Below, one piece after another: positions 1 to 6,375 of a stretch of DNA of 7,454 nucleotides; within the stretch, counting starts at the first letter, position 1, and each line of letters begins with the position of its first letter. The position numbers and the translations under genes were made by a program. A model generated the notes under the pieces. The model saw nothing but the letters and a program-made list of their open reading frames with translations, did no database searches and was not told the DNA's origin. Source of the stretch: Cenarchaeum sp. (GTDB lineage: Archaea; Thermoproteota; Nitrososphaeria; Nitrososphaerales; Nitrosopumilaceae); assembly GCA_007570915.1 (NCBI GenBank), contig RKSK01000137.1:1-7454 (forward strand), given 5' to 3'.

Positions 1-154
1 CGCCCCTCGAGCGCCCGCGCAGTATGAGTATGGCCTCGTTTGGGTGGCGCATCTTGCTGTAGGAGAGTATGCCGTCGCGCACGTCGGCCGCTATCGAGAG
101 CGTGCGCTCGCGCGGCGGCTCCCTGGCCTTTTTGGGCCCCCTCGAGAATATCAC
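1..154 (-). CDS. MPN/JAB (Mov34/PAD-1)-like protein, N-terminal 51 codons, truncated by left window edge
   Basis: On the minus strand, a frame opens at GTG (154-152) and stays open to the left edge, giving 51 codons. The translation begins (M)IFSRGPKKAREPP and includes ILSYSKMRHPNEAILILRG (residues 29-47). From memory of the family, the stretch around KMRHPNE-ILxLRG matches the start of the MPN/JAB domain in small archaeal Mov34/PAD-1-like proteins, which are putative zinc isopeptidases. The catalytic JAMM motif (ExnHxHx10D) would lie outside the window, so activity cannot be judged. The GTG was chosen because the conserved-looking sequence starts soon after it and a TATA-like box lies 27 bases upstream, which fits a leaderless transcript. 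Codon use (ATA for Ile, AGG/CGC for Arg) matches the other genes. It is divergent from the exported MBL protein gene. That it is a gene is fairly sure; the family is a recognition call without a search. Confidence 0.66.
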   Translation of the reverse strand, partial: MIFSRGPKKAREPPRERTLSIAADVRDGILSYSKMRHPNEAILILRGRSRG

Positions 155-177
155 GCCGCGCGCCGGCGCGCGCGCAC

Positions 178-184
178 GTATAAG
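178..184 (-). promoter_or_regulatory. TATA-like box for the leftward MPN/JAB-like gene
   Basis: On the minus strand the bases read CTTATAC, centred near 181, which is 27 bases upstream of the GTG at 154. It is an isolated AT island in a tract otherwise made of CG dinucleotides. An archaeal TATA box about 25-28 bases upstream of transcription start would put the start at or next to the GTG, giving a leaderless mRNA. The same bases read GTATAAG on the plus strand, 29-30 bases before a GTG at 211, so the box might also work rightward. Confidence 0.6.
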
Positions 185-215
185 CCTGCCGCGGCGCGCG
201 CGCGGGGCGGGTGGG

Positions 216-223
216 TTTTTATC
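216..223 (+). promoter_or_regulatory. TATA-like box for the exported MBL-fold gene
   Basis: TTTTTATC centred near 219.5 is preceded by a purine-rich GGGGCGGGTGGG stretch, and lies 27-28 bases before the ATG at 247. The spacing predicts transcription starting at the ATG. No Shine-Dalgarno-like GGAGG precedes that ATG, which supports leaderless initiation and favours 247 over the upstream in-frame GTG at 211. Confidence 0.6.
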
Positions 224-246
224 TGCGCGCCCGCGCGGGGCGCGCG

Positions 247-1719
247 ATGCGGCCTGCGACCCCCGCCCTGGCCATCCTTGCCGCCCTTGCCGCGGCCGCC
301 CTGGCCCCCGCGGCCCACGCGGAGGCCATGGACATGGACGTCCATGTCGGAACGGCCCACGCGCATGCGCGCGCGGGCGAGCGGGCCGAGGCCATGGCCG
401 AGTACGCCACCGACGCGTTTAGGTTCGTGTACCCCGCGTCGTGGTCCGTGTACGACGCAGCCGTCGCCGAGTGGGACGGCTGGAGGGTGCCCGTCTGGGC
501 GTTCGGCTCGGACGGGCAGAGCATAGACTCTAGGCTCTATGTCGCCGAGATTCCCCCCGTCTTTGAGGAGGGCGAGAGGTGGGACGACGGCGTCTACCTT
601 GCGCGCATGGCGGCCAACGAGGCCGACTTTTGCGAGAGCGGCGAGATCGCATGGGGCCGCTACACGTGCGCGGAGTTTGGCGTGACGCACGCCTCGCACT
701 TTCACTACACGCCGTGGAACTCTAACTATCTCGTGGTGTACGAGTGGGTCCGCGACCACGGCGACGGCGTGCTTGTGGCCACGACGTCCGCGCGCCTCGA
801 CGTGCCCACGGTGTCAGGCACGCTCGTCATGTACGCCGAGGCCCCGACGGAGAGGTGGGAGGCGCTCGGCATGGTTGACGCCGTAAAGTCCTTCACGCCG
901 ACGGCCGGCTCGGCGTTTCCCGAGCCACAGATGCAGGAGATAGCCGACGGCGTCTACAACTATTACGACGGGTACGGCAGCCTCGTCGTCGTCGGGGACG
1001 ACGGCGTGCTCGTGACCGACCCCGCCAACGAGGCCAGGGCCGAGGCCCTGAGGGAGGCCATAGCCGGCGTCACGGGCGCCCCCGTGAGGTGGATCGCCCT
1101 CACGCACGAGCACTATGACCACGTAGGCGGGACCTCCGGCTTTGGGGGGGCCGAGGTCATATGCCAGGCCTCCTGCGAGGGGATATTCGGCCTCGCCGAC
1201 CTCATGGACGTCCCCGGGACAGTCGACACCGAGTTTGACGAGTACCACGAGGTCGACACCGGCGGCATCACAGTCGAGCTCCACCACATAGCGCCGGCCG
1301 ACGGCGAGGCGGCCACCGTCGCCTACCTGCCGGCGCAGCGCGTGCTCGCGACGGCCGACCTGTACTCGCCGAGGGCCCTGACCAACGCCATATTCATCAC
1401 GGACACAAACCCCCTCGGCGTGCGCAAGATACTCAACGAGGTCTCCTCGTGGGACGTCGAGCACGCCCTCAACAGCCACTATGCCGACAGCAGCGTGCAG
1501 GACCTGCGCGAGGCGGCGCGCTTTTACAACGACCTGCACGACGCCGTCAACGCCGGCCTCGTGGCCGCGCAGGGTGCCCACGGGCAGCCGGGCCTCTACA
1601 TGGCGCGCGCGGACCTCCCCCACGAGGTGAGCCTTCCGCGCTACGCGTCGTGGGGAAACTATGAGGACCTGCCGTACTATGTCCTGCGCATGGCCGACGC
1701 GATAATCCACGGCGGCTAG
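247..1719 (+). CDS. Exported two-domain protein: PsbP-like N-terminal domain plus metallo-beta-lactamase fold
   Basis: The product has 490 residues. Residues 1-25 form a signal peptide (Arg2, Ala/Leu-rich core, AHA cleavage site), so it acts outside the cytoplasm; no other membrane segment is evident. Residues 28-40 are rich in Met and His. Residues about 56-218 (FRFVYPASWSV to VKSFTP) resemble PsbP-like/DUF1795 domains. Residues about 230-440 are an MBL fold with the HxHxDH motif (H287, H289, D291, H292), an Asp in the TADL motif (D371) and a late His (H411). The usual motif-3 His aligns with D352, so the site is altered and its chemistry uncertain. C129/C141 and C306/C310 could form disulfides. 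MBL relatives hydrolyse many substrates; this substrate is unknown. An alternative start is GTG 211, adding 12 residues before the signal peptide. The gene ends in tandem TAGTAG, overlapping convergent proS. The MBL call is firm; the PsbP-like call is moderate. Confidence 0.86.
   Translation: MRPATPALAILAALAAAALAPAAHAEAMDMDVHVGTAHAHARAGERAEAMAEYATDAFRFVYPASWSVYDAAVAEWDGWRVPVWAFGSDGQSIDSRLYVAEIPPVFEEGERWDDGVYLARMAANEADFCESGEIAWGRYTCAEFGVTHASHFHYTPWNSNYLVVYEWVRDHGDGVLVATTSARLDVPTVSGTLVMYAEAPTERWEALGMVDAVKSFTPTAGSAFPEPQMQEIADGVYNYYDGYGSLVVVGDDGVLVTDPANEARAEALREAIAGVTGAPVRWIALTHEHYDHVGGTSGFGGAEVICQASCEGIFGLADLMDVPGTVDTEFDEYHEVDTGGITVELHHIAPADGEAATVAYLPAQRVLATADLYSPRALTNAIFITDTNPLGVRKILNEVSSWDVEHALNSHYADSSVQDLREAARFYNDLHDAVNAGLVAAQGAHGQPGLYMARADLPHEVSLPRYASWGNYEDLPYYVLRMADAIIHGG
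1716..1719. other. Shared CTAG: interlocking stop codons of convergent genes
   Basis: The plus-strand gene stops with TAG at 1717-1719. The minus-strand proS stops with TAG read from 1718-1716. Both use the same CTAG palindrome, so the coding regions overlap by four bases and leave no room for a terminator between them. Each transcript must extend into the opposite gene. The plus-strand gene has a second in-frame TAG at 1720-1722, inside the final codons of proS. Confidence 0.95.
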
Positions 1720-3167
1720 TAGCCGCGCGCAAAGAGCGGCGCCGGCCCGGCGGACGGCTTGCCGCACGCCACGCACGCGCCCCCCTGAGCGCCGCCGTCG
1801 GGTATGACGCGAATCTCGGCGCCCGTCTCGTCCTTGACCCTCCCCTCGCACGCCGGCGAGCCGCACCAGGGGGCGCGCACAAACCCGCCGGACTCTACGA
1901 GGCGCGCGAGCTCGGCGTACGACGCGGCGCCGCGCGTCATGGACTCGAGGGACGCGCGCGCGGCGGCGAGCATCTCGGAGTGCATTGCGTCCATGGCCGA
2001 TCGGACCGAGGCGATCTCGCCAAAGGGCACGCGCGCCTTTGCCCTGTTGTGCCTCGTGACGACGACGGCCTCGCCGGACTCTAGGTCCTTGGGGCCCACC
2101 TCGATGCGGACGGGCACGCCGCGCAGCTCCCAGTCGTTGAACTTGAAGCCCGGCGTGAGGCCGGAGCGCGAGTCGACATGGGCCCTGACGCCTGCGGCGC
2201 GCAGCGCGGCCAGTAGCTCGCCGGCCTTGGCCATGACGCGCGCCTCGGCGTCGCCGTCATAGTAGATCGGGACGATGACTGCCTGCAGCGGCGCCACGCG
2301 CGGCGGCAGGACGAGGCCCTTGTCGTCGCCGTGGACCATTATCATCGCGCCTATGAGCCTCCACGACACCCCCCACGACGTCTGCCACGCGGGCCGCTCG
2401 ACGTTGTCGCGGTCGGCGTAGCGTATGCCAAAGGGGACCGAAAAGTTTTGCCCCAAAAAGTGCGACGTGCCCATCTGCAGGGCCTTGCCGTCGGGCATCA
2501 TGGCCTCGACGGCAAGCGTGCGGACCGCGCCGACAAACTTTTCGCGCTCGCTCTTTGTGCCGCGGACCACGGGTATGGCAAGCTCGCCCTCCATGACCCG
2601 CGCGTACGTCTCGAGCACGCGCCCGGCCTCGGCCTCGGCCTCCTCGCGCGTCTCGTGGGCCGTATGGCCCTCCTGCCAGAGGAACTCGGACGTGCGCAAG
2701 AACGGCCTTGTCGCCTTTATCTCGGCGCGCAGGGCCGTGTTCCAAAAGTTGATCCGCAGCGGGAGGTCGCGCCAGCTCTTTATCCAGCGCGCGTACATCT
2801 CGTAGGCGAGGGCCTCGGACGTGGGCCGCAGCGCGAGCCTGTCGCCGACCTCGGCGTCCCCCGAGTGCGTGACCCAGAACACCTCGGGCACAAACCCCGC
2901 AAAGTGCTCGGCCTCGCGCGAGAGGAGCGACTCTGGTATGAGCGTCGGCAGGAACGCGTTGCGCACGCCGCCCTTCGCAAACTCGGCGTCAAGCGTGGAC
3001 CGCAGCGACTCCCATATCGAGTAGCCGTCCGGGCGCAGGACCATGAGGCCCTTGACGGGCGCATAGTCGGCGAGCTCGGCCTTGAGGACGACCTGCGTGT
3101 ACCACTCGCTAAAGTCGCCGGACTTTGTGGCCGTGATCCCGACGAGCGGCGGGCCCCCTTTTGCCAT
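1716..3167 (-). CDS. proS: Prolyl-tRNA synthetase, archaeal/eukaryotic type
   Basis: This 483-residue cytoplasmic class II synthetase joins proline to tRNA-Pro using ATP. In order: the LRPTSE segment (113-118, proline/ATP site), motif 2 in RTSEFLWQEGHTAH (158-171), GTSHFLGQNFS (233-243), motif 3 around GVSWRLIG to GLVLPPRVAP (266-293), an anticodon-binding domain (about 295-395) and a C-terminal domain with C435, C440, C465 and C468, which probably bind zinc. The chain ends in Tyr (ARGY). The bacterial editing insertion between motifs 2 and 3 is absent and the length is usual for the archaeal type. The frame runs on upstream to 3290, but the family begins around MAKGGPPLVGITATK, and a TATA-like box 29 bases before this ATG supports 3167. 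Its 3' end interlocks with the convergent MBL gene. The Cys-cluster gene ends 29 bases upstream. Confidence 0.98.
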   Translation of the reverse strand: MAKGGPPLVGITATKSGDFSEWYTQVVLKAELADYAPVKGLMVLRPDGYSIWESLRSTLDAEFAKGGVRNAFLPTLIPESLLSREAEHFAGFVPEVFWVTHSGDAEVGDRLALRPTSEALAYEMYARWIKSWRDLPLRINFWNTALRAEIKATRPFLRTSEFLWQEGHTAHETREEAEAEAGRVLETYARVMEGELAIPVVRGTKSEREKFVGAVRTLAVEAMMPDGKALQMGTSHFLGQNFSVPFGIRYADRDNVERPAWQTSWGVSWRLIGAMIMVHGDDKGLVLPPRVAPLQAVIVPIYYDGDAEARVMAKAGELLAALRAAGVRAHVDSRSGLTPGFKFNDWELRGVPVRIEVGPKDLESGEAVVVTRHNRAKARVPFGEIASVRSAMDAMHSEMLAAARASLESMTRGAASYAELARLVESGGFVRAPWCGSPACEGRVKDETGAEIRVIPDGGAQGGACVACGKPSAGPAPLFARGY

Positions 3168-3191
3168 TGCGCTGCGCGTGCCCGCCGGCGC

Positions 3192-3200
3192 GTTAATTAG
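3192..3200 (-). promoter_or_regulatory. TATA-like box for proS, overlapping the upstream gene's stop codon
   Basis: The minus strand reads CTAATTAAC, centred near 3196, 29 bases upstream of the proS ATG at 3167. The TAA stop of the upstream Cys-cluster gene (3199-3197) lies inside this element. The spacing predicts a leaderless proS mRNA, so proS probably has its own promoter and need not depend on read-through from ppdK. Confidence 0.55.
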
Positions 3201-3604
3201 CCTTGCGGGGGCCGCGGCGGCTCGATGGGGTTGCCGATGCACAGGACCTTGCCCCTGACGCGGCTCAAAAAGTTGGGGCACACAAAGCACGTCAGGAACT
3301 GCATGTCGCGCCCCAGGACGGGGCAGTCGACGTACTCGCGCCTCATGCGGCGGAGCATCTTTGCGCTGACGCCCTTTATGTTGATCCTGCCGTCAGGCAG
3401 CATGCCCGAGTTTGCGAGGGCCGCGCGCGTGTCGTCGTCGATCTTTGGGGTCCCCGCATGCTCGTATATGTGGACCTCGTGCCTGTGCGAGTGCGGGCCC
3501 CCGGGCGGGCCCCCGTCCTGGCCGCGCGCCGGCGGCGCGGCCCCCTGGCGCGCGGCCTCCGGGGGAGGCGGCGCCGTGGCCGGCTCCCCGCGGCAGGGCG
3601 GCAT
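3197..3604 (-). CDS. Small conserved-looking protein with CX11CX2CX12C cluster; function unknown
   Basis: The product has 135 residues and I cannot assign it to a named family. Residues 1-37 are low-complexity Pro/Gly/Ala. A His-rich stretch follows (H38, H40, H42, H45, H49 within HSHRHEVHIYEH), then a well-ordered region (TPKIDDDTRAAL, INIKGVSAKMLRRMRREY). Last come C94, C106, C109 and C122 in the spacing CX11CX2CX12C, a pattern that could hold zinc or an iron-sulfur cluster. No signal peptide or membrane segment is visible. ATG 3604 is the first plausible start after the ppdK stop; the frame continues upstream only as a shadow inside ppdK. The gene starts 44 bases after ppdK, has no AT-rich promoter and is probably cotranscribed with it. 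Balanced composition from residue 38 onward and the regular Cys spacing argue that it is real. The N-terminal low-complexity part may be poorly conserved. Confidence 0.76.
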   Translation of the reverse strand: MPPCRGEPATAPPPPEAARQGAAPPARGQDGGPPGGPHSHRHEVHIYEHAGTPKIDDDTRAALANSGMLPDGRINIKGVSAKMLRRMRREYVDCPVLGRDMQFLTCFVCPNFLSRVRGKVLCIGNPIEPPRPPQG

Positions 3605-3607
3605 GTC

Positions 3608-3626
3608 GCCGCCGGGCCCGGGCGGC
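3608..3626 (-). other. GC-rich inverted repeat just upstream of the Cys-cluster gene start
   Basis: GCCGCC at 3608-3613 pairs with GGCGGC at 3621-3626 around a 7-base loop. The element ends three bases before the ATG at 3604, in the 44-base gap after ppdK. In mRNA it could hide the start region, or it may simply reflect base composition. No clear Shine-Dalgarno sequence is seen here. Confidence 0.35.
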
Positions 3627-3648
3627 CCTGCGCCGCCTGGCTCGTGGC

Positions 3649-6351
3649 TCAACGCCGCGCGGCCCCCCTCTTTTTTCGCCGCGGCGCGCCCCCGGGCGCG
3701 GAGTCCCCCGCGAGGGCCGCCTGCGCGGCGGCGACTAGCGCTATGGGTATCCGGTGCGGCGAGGCGCTGACATAGTCGAGGCCGGCCCCGTGGCAGAACA
3801 TTATCGAGGACGGGTCGCCGCCGTGCTCGCCGCATATGCCGACCTCGAGGCCCTTGCGCGCGGCGCGTCCGGCCCGCGCGCTGGTGGCCATCAGCTCGCC
3901 GACGCCGGCCTCGTCTATGGACTGGAAGGGGCTCGCCGAGACGAGGCCCTTCTCGATGTACTCTGGGAGGAACTTTGACTCGGCGTCCTCGCGGCTAAAG
4001 CTGAACGTCGCCTGCGTGAGGTCGTTGGTGCCAAAGCTGAAAAACTCGGCGGTCCTTGCGAGCTCGCCGGACGTGAGCGCGGCCCGCACGACCTCGATCA
4101 TCGTGCCAAAGCTTATGCGCGGGCGCGCCTTGTGCTTTGCCTCGGCCTCCGCGGCGACGCGGTCATAGATGGCCCTCACGTGGAGCAGCTCGGCGGCGCT
4201 GCCGACCTGCGGAACCATGATCTGCGCGACGGCGCGAACCCTCTTTTTCGAGAGCGCGATCGCCGCCTCAAAGACGGCTCGTATCTGCATCTCGTAAATC
4301 TCGGGGAACGTCACGCCGACGCGCACGCCCCTGTGCCCCATCATGGGGTTCACCTCCGCAAGGTCGGCGGCGCGCCGCTGCAGGGCCCTTTCGGCCTCCA
4401 TCTTGCGCTTTGCCTTTATCTTGCGCAGGCGGGCCATGCGCTCTCCAAACTCCGCGGGGTTTGGCAGAAACTCGTGGAGCGGCGGGTCGAGCAGGCGTAT
4501 CGTCACGGGCCGGCCGTCCATGGCGCGCAGTATCTTGACAAAGTCGTTGCGCTGCAGGACCTCGAGCTTGGCCAGTATCTCGCGCCTCCTCGCCTCGTTC
4601 TCGGCCATTATCATGTCCACAAAGAGGCCGATGCGGTCCCTCTCGTTGAACATGCGCTCGGTCCGGCACAGGCCGATCCCCTCGGCGCCGCCCTCGCGCG
4701 CGGCGCGCGCGGCCTCGGGCGTGTCGGCGTTGGCGCGCACGCCGAGCGCCTTGAAGGACCTCGCCCAGCCTAGTATGGTCTTAAAGTCGCGCGTCACGCG
4801 CGGGGCGATCGTCTCCACGGGGCCGGCGTAGACGGCCCCGCTGTTGCCGTCTATCGTTATCGTGTCGCCCTCGCGTATGCGCGCCTCGCCGGAGATGCAG
4901 ACGCGCGCGGCGGGGTCTATGCGCATCGACGACGCGCCGACAATGCACGGCTTGCCCATGCCGCGCGCGACGACGGCCGCATGCGAGGTCTTGCCGCCCT
5001 TGCTCGTGAGTATCCCGACGGACGAAAAGAACGCCGGCACGTCCTCCGGGCGCGTCTCCTCGCGGACGAGTATGACCGGCTTGCCGGCCTTTGCGGCGGA
5101 CACGGCGCGGCCCACGTCGAGGACCGCGACCCCCGTCGCCGCGCCCGGCGAGGCGGCGATCCCGGCGGCGAGCTGGCGCGCCCCGCGCGCGGCCGCGGCG
5201 CTGATCGTCGGGTGGAGGAGCTGCTCTAGCTGGTCGGCGCCGAGGCGCATGATGGCGCGCTTGCGGTCAAACATGCCCTCGGACACCATGTCGACTGACG
5301 TCTTCACCATCGCCGCGGCGTTCATCTTTGCGCCTCGCGTCTGCAGGAGGTAGAACGAGCCGGACTCGATCGTGAACTCGATGTCCTGCGGCTCGCGAAA
5401 GTGCGCCTCTAGCAGCTTGCACGTCTCCTCGAGGCGCGCGTGCATCTTTGGCATCTCCTTGCGCAGCTCGGAGATGGGCTTTGGCGTGCGGCTGCCGGCC
5501 ACGACGTCCTCGCCCTGCGCGTTGGCGAGGTACTCGCCAAATATCCGCCTTTCGCCCGTGCCGGGGTTTCTCGTAAACACGACGCCAGTCGCGCTGCCGG
5601 GGCCCCTGTTGCCAAAGACCATCGTCACGACGTTGATGGCGGTCCCGTCGGCGACCTCGTCGGTTATGCCGTTCTTTTCGCGGTAGACGACGGCCCTCTC
5701 GCCGCGCCAGCTGCGAAAGACGGCGTCGATGGCGAGCTCGAGCTGCTCGGTCGCGTCGGCCGGAAACGCGCGGCCGGCGTGCCTAGAGAATATGTCCTTG
5801 TAGCGGGCCACGAGGCGGCGCAGCGCAATGTCGTCGAGCTGCGAGTCGAGCTCGACCTTGCTGGCCCTCTTTGCCTCCTCGAGGGCGGCCTCGAAGAGCG
5901 AGTCGTCCACGCCAAAGACGACCTTGCCGAAGAGCTGCACGAGGCGCCTGTACGAGTCCCACGCAAAGCGCCGGCTCCCCGAGGAGATGGCCAGGCCCTC
6001 GACGCTAGAGTCGTTGAGGCCGACGTTGAGTATCGTGTCCATCATGCCGGGCATCGATATCGCCGCGCCTGACCTCACAGATATGAGGAGGGGGTTGTTG
6101 CGCGAGCCCCACGTCTTGCCCGTGCGCTCCTCGAGGCGGGCCATGGACTTGCGCACGCCGGCCATGAGGCCGTGGGGCAGCTTTTGGCCCGACGCATAGT
6201 AGGACCTGCACGCCTCCGTCGTTATCACAAAGCCCGGGGGCACGGGAAGGCCCATTTTCGTCATCTCGCAGAGGCCGGCCCCCTTGCCGCCCAGCAGGCG
6301 CCTGTCCGAGGGGTCGCCCTCGTCAAAAAAGTATATCGGCCTCGCCTTCAC
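3649..6351 (-). CDS. ppdK: Pyruvate, phosphate dikinase
   Basis: This 900-residue cytoplasmic enzyme interconverts pyruvate, ATP and Pi with PEP, AMP and PPi. In an autotrophic archaeon it would mainly make PEP for gluconeogenesis (inference). The N-terminal ATP-grasp part shows LLGGKGAGL (K23), SVRSG (R93) and DIEFTIESGSFYLLQTR (E325, Q337). The central swivelling domain carries GGKTSHAAVVARGMGKP with phosphoryl-carrier H457. The C-terminal PEP/pyruvate barrel has CRTERMF, MGHRGVRVG, FGTNDLTQ and GICGEHGGDP with catalytic C840. All key residues are present and the length is normal apart from a basic tail of about 19 residues after the family's usual end. GTG 6351 is chosen because the family begins at about (M)xxxxIYFFDEG and a TTTAAA box lies 28-29 bases upstream. 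The open frame back to 6471 is Arg/Gly/Pro-rich and spans that promoter. The Cys-cluster gene follows 44 bases downstream. Confidence 0.98.
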   Translation of the reverse strand: MKARPIYFFDEGDPSDRRLLGGKGAGLCEMTKMGLPVPPGFVITTEACRSYYASGQKLPHGLMAGVRKSMARLEERTGKTWGSRNNPLLISVRSGAAISMPGMMDTILNVGLNDSSVEGLAISSGSRRFAWDSYRRLVQLFGKVVFGVDDSLFEAALEEAKRASKVELDSQLDDIALRRLVARYKDIFSRHAGRAFPADATEQLELAIDAVFRSWRGERAVVYREKNGITDEVADGTAINVVTMVFGNRGPGSATGVVFTRNPGTGERRIFGEYLANAQGEDVVAGSRTPKPISELRKEMPKMHARLEETCKLLEAHFREPQDIEFTIESGSFYLLQTRGAKMNAAAMVKTSVDMVSEGMFDRKRAIMRLGADQLEQLLHPTISAAAARGARQLAAGIAASPGAATGVAVLDVGRAVSAAKAGKPVILVREETRPEDVPAFFSSVGILTSKGGKTSHAAVVARGMGKPCIVGASSMRIDPAARVCISGEARIREGDTITIDGNSGAVYAGPVETIAPRVTRDFKTILGWARSFKALGVRANADTPEAARAAREGGAEGIGLCRTERMFNERDRIGLFVDMIMAENEARRREILAKLEVLQRNDFVKILRAMDGRPVTIRLLDPPLHEFLPNPAEFGERMARLRKIKAKRKMEAERALQRRAADLAEVNPMMGHRGVRVGVTFPEIYEMQIRAVFEAAIALSKKRVRAVAQIMVPQVGSAAELLHVRAIYDRVAAEAEAKHKARPRISFGTMIEVVRAALTSGELARTAEFFSFGTNDLTQATFSFSREDAESKFLPEYIEKGLVSASPFQSIDEAGVGELMATSARAGRAARKGLEVGICGEHGGDPSSIMFCHGAGLDYVSASPHRIPIALVAAAQAALAGDSAPGGAPRRKKRGAARR

Positions 6352-6375
6352 GCGCGCGCGGCCCCCGCCGGCGTG

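Noticed and set aside
44..526. Plus-strand frame over the divergent promoter region and the start of the MBL gene
   Set aside because: It is out of frame with the real signal peptide and domain, Pro/Arg-rich, and overlaps the MPN/JAB-like gene start in antisense.
814..1866. Long minus-strand open frame (350 codons) opposite the MBL-fold gene
   Set aside because: It is fully antisense to a gene with clear motifs, its product is Arg/Gly/Val-rich without recognisable domains, and GC-rich DNA has few stop codons in such shadow frames.
2331..3200. Plus-strand open frame of 289 codons across proS
   Set aside because: It is antisense to the motif-bearing ProS frame, has no promoter, and its composition is that of a shadow frame.
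3168..3290. N-terminal extension of ProS by 41 codons
   Set aside because: It overlaps the Cys-cluster gene, and both the family start and the TATA spacing point to ATG 3167.
3668..3675. T-rich run TTTTTT as a plus-strand terminator
   Set aside because: On the minus strand it encodes the Lys-Lys codons of the PPDK tail, and no plus-strand gene ends nearby.
3605..3835. Upstream extension of the Cys-cluster protein into ppdK
   Set aside because: Those codons are a shadow frame of the PPDK C-terminus, with Arg/Ala/Gly-rich low-complexity output.
4132..6072. Several plus-strand frames (for example 4132-4773 and 5440-6072) inside ppdK
   Set aside because: They are opposite an intact PPDK with all catalytic residues and show no family features.
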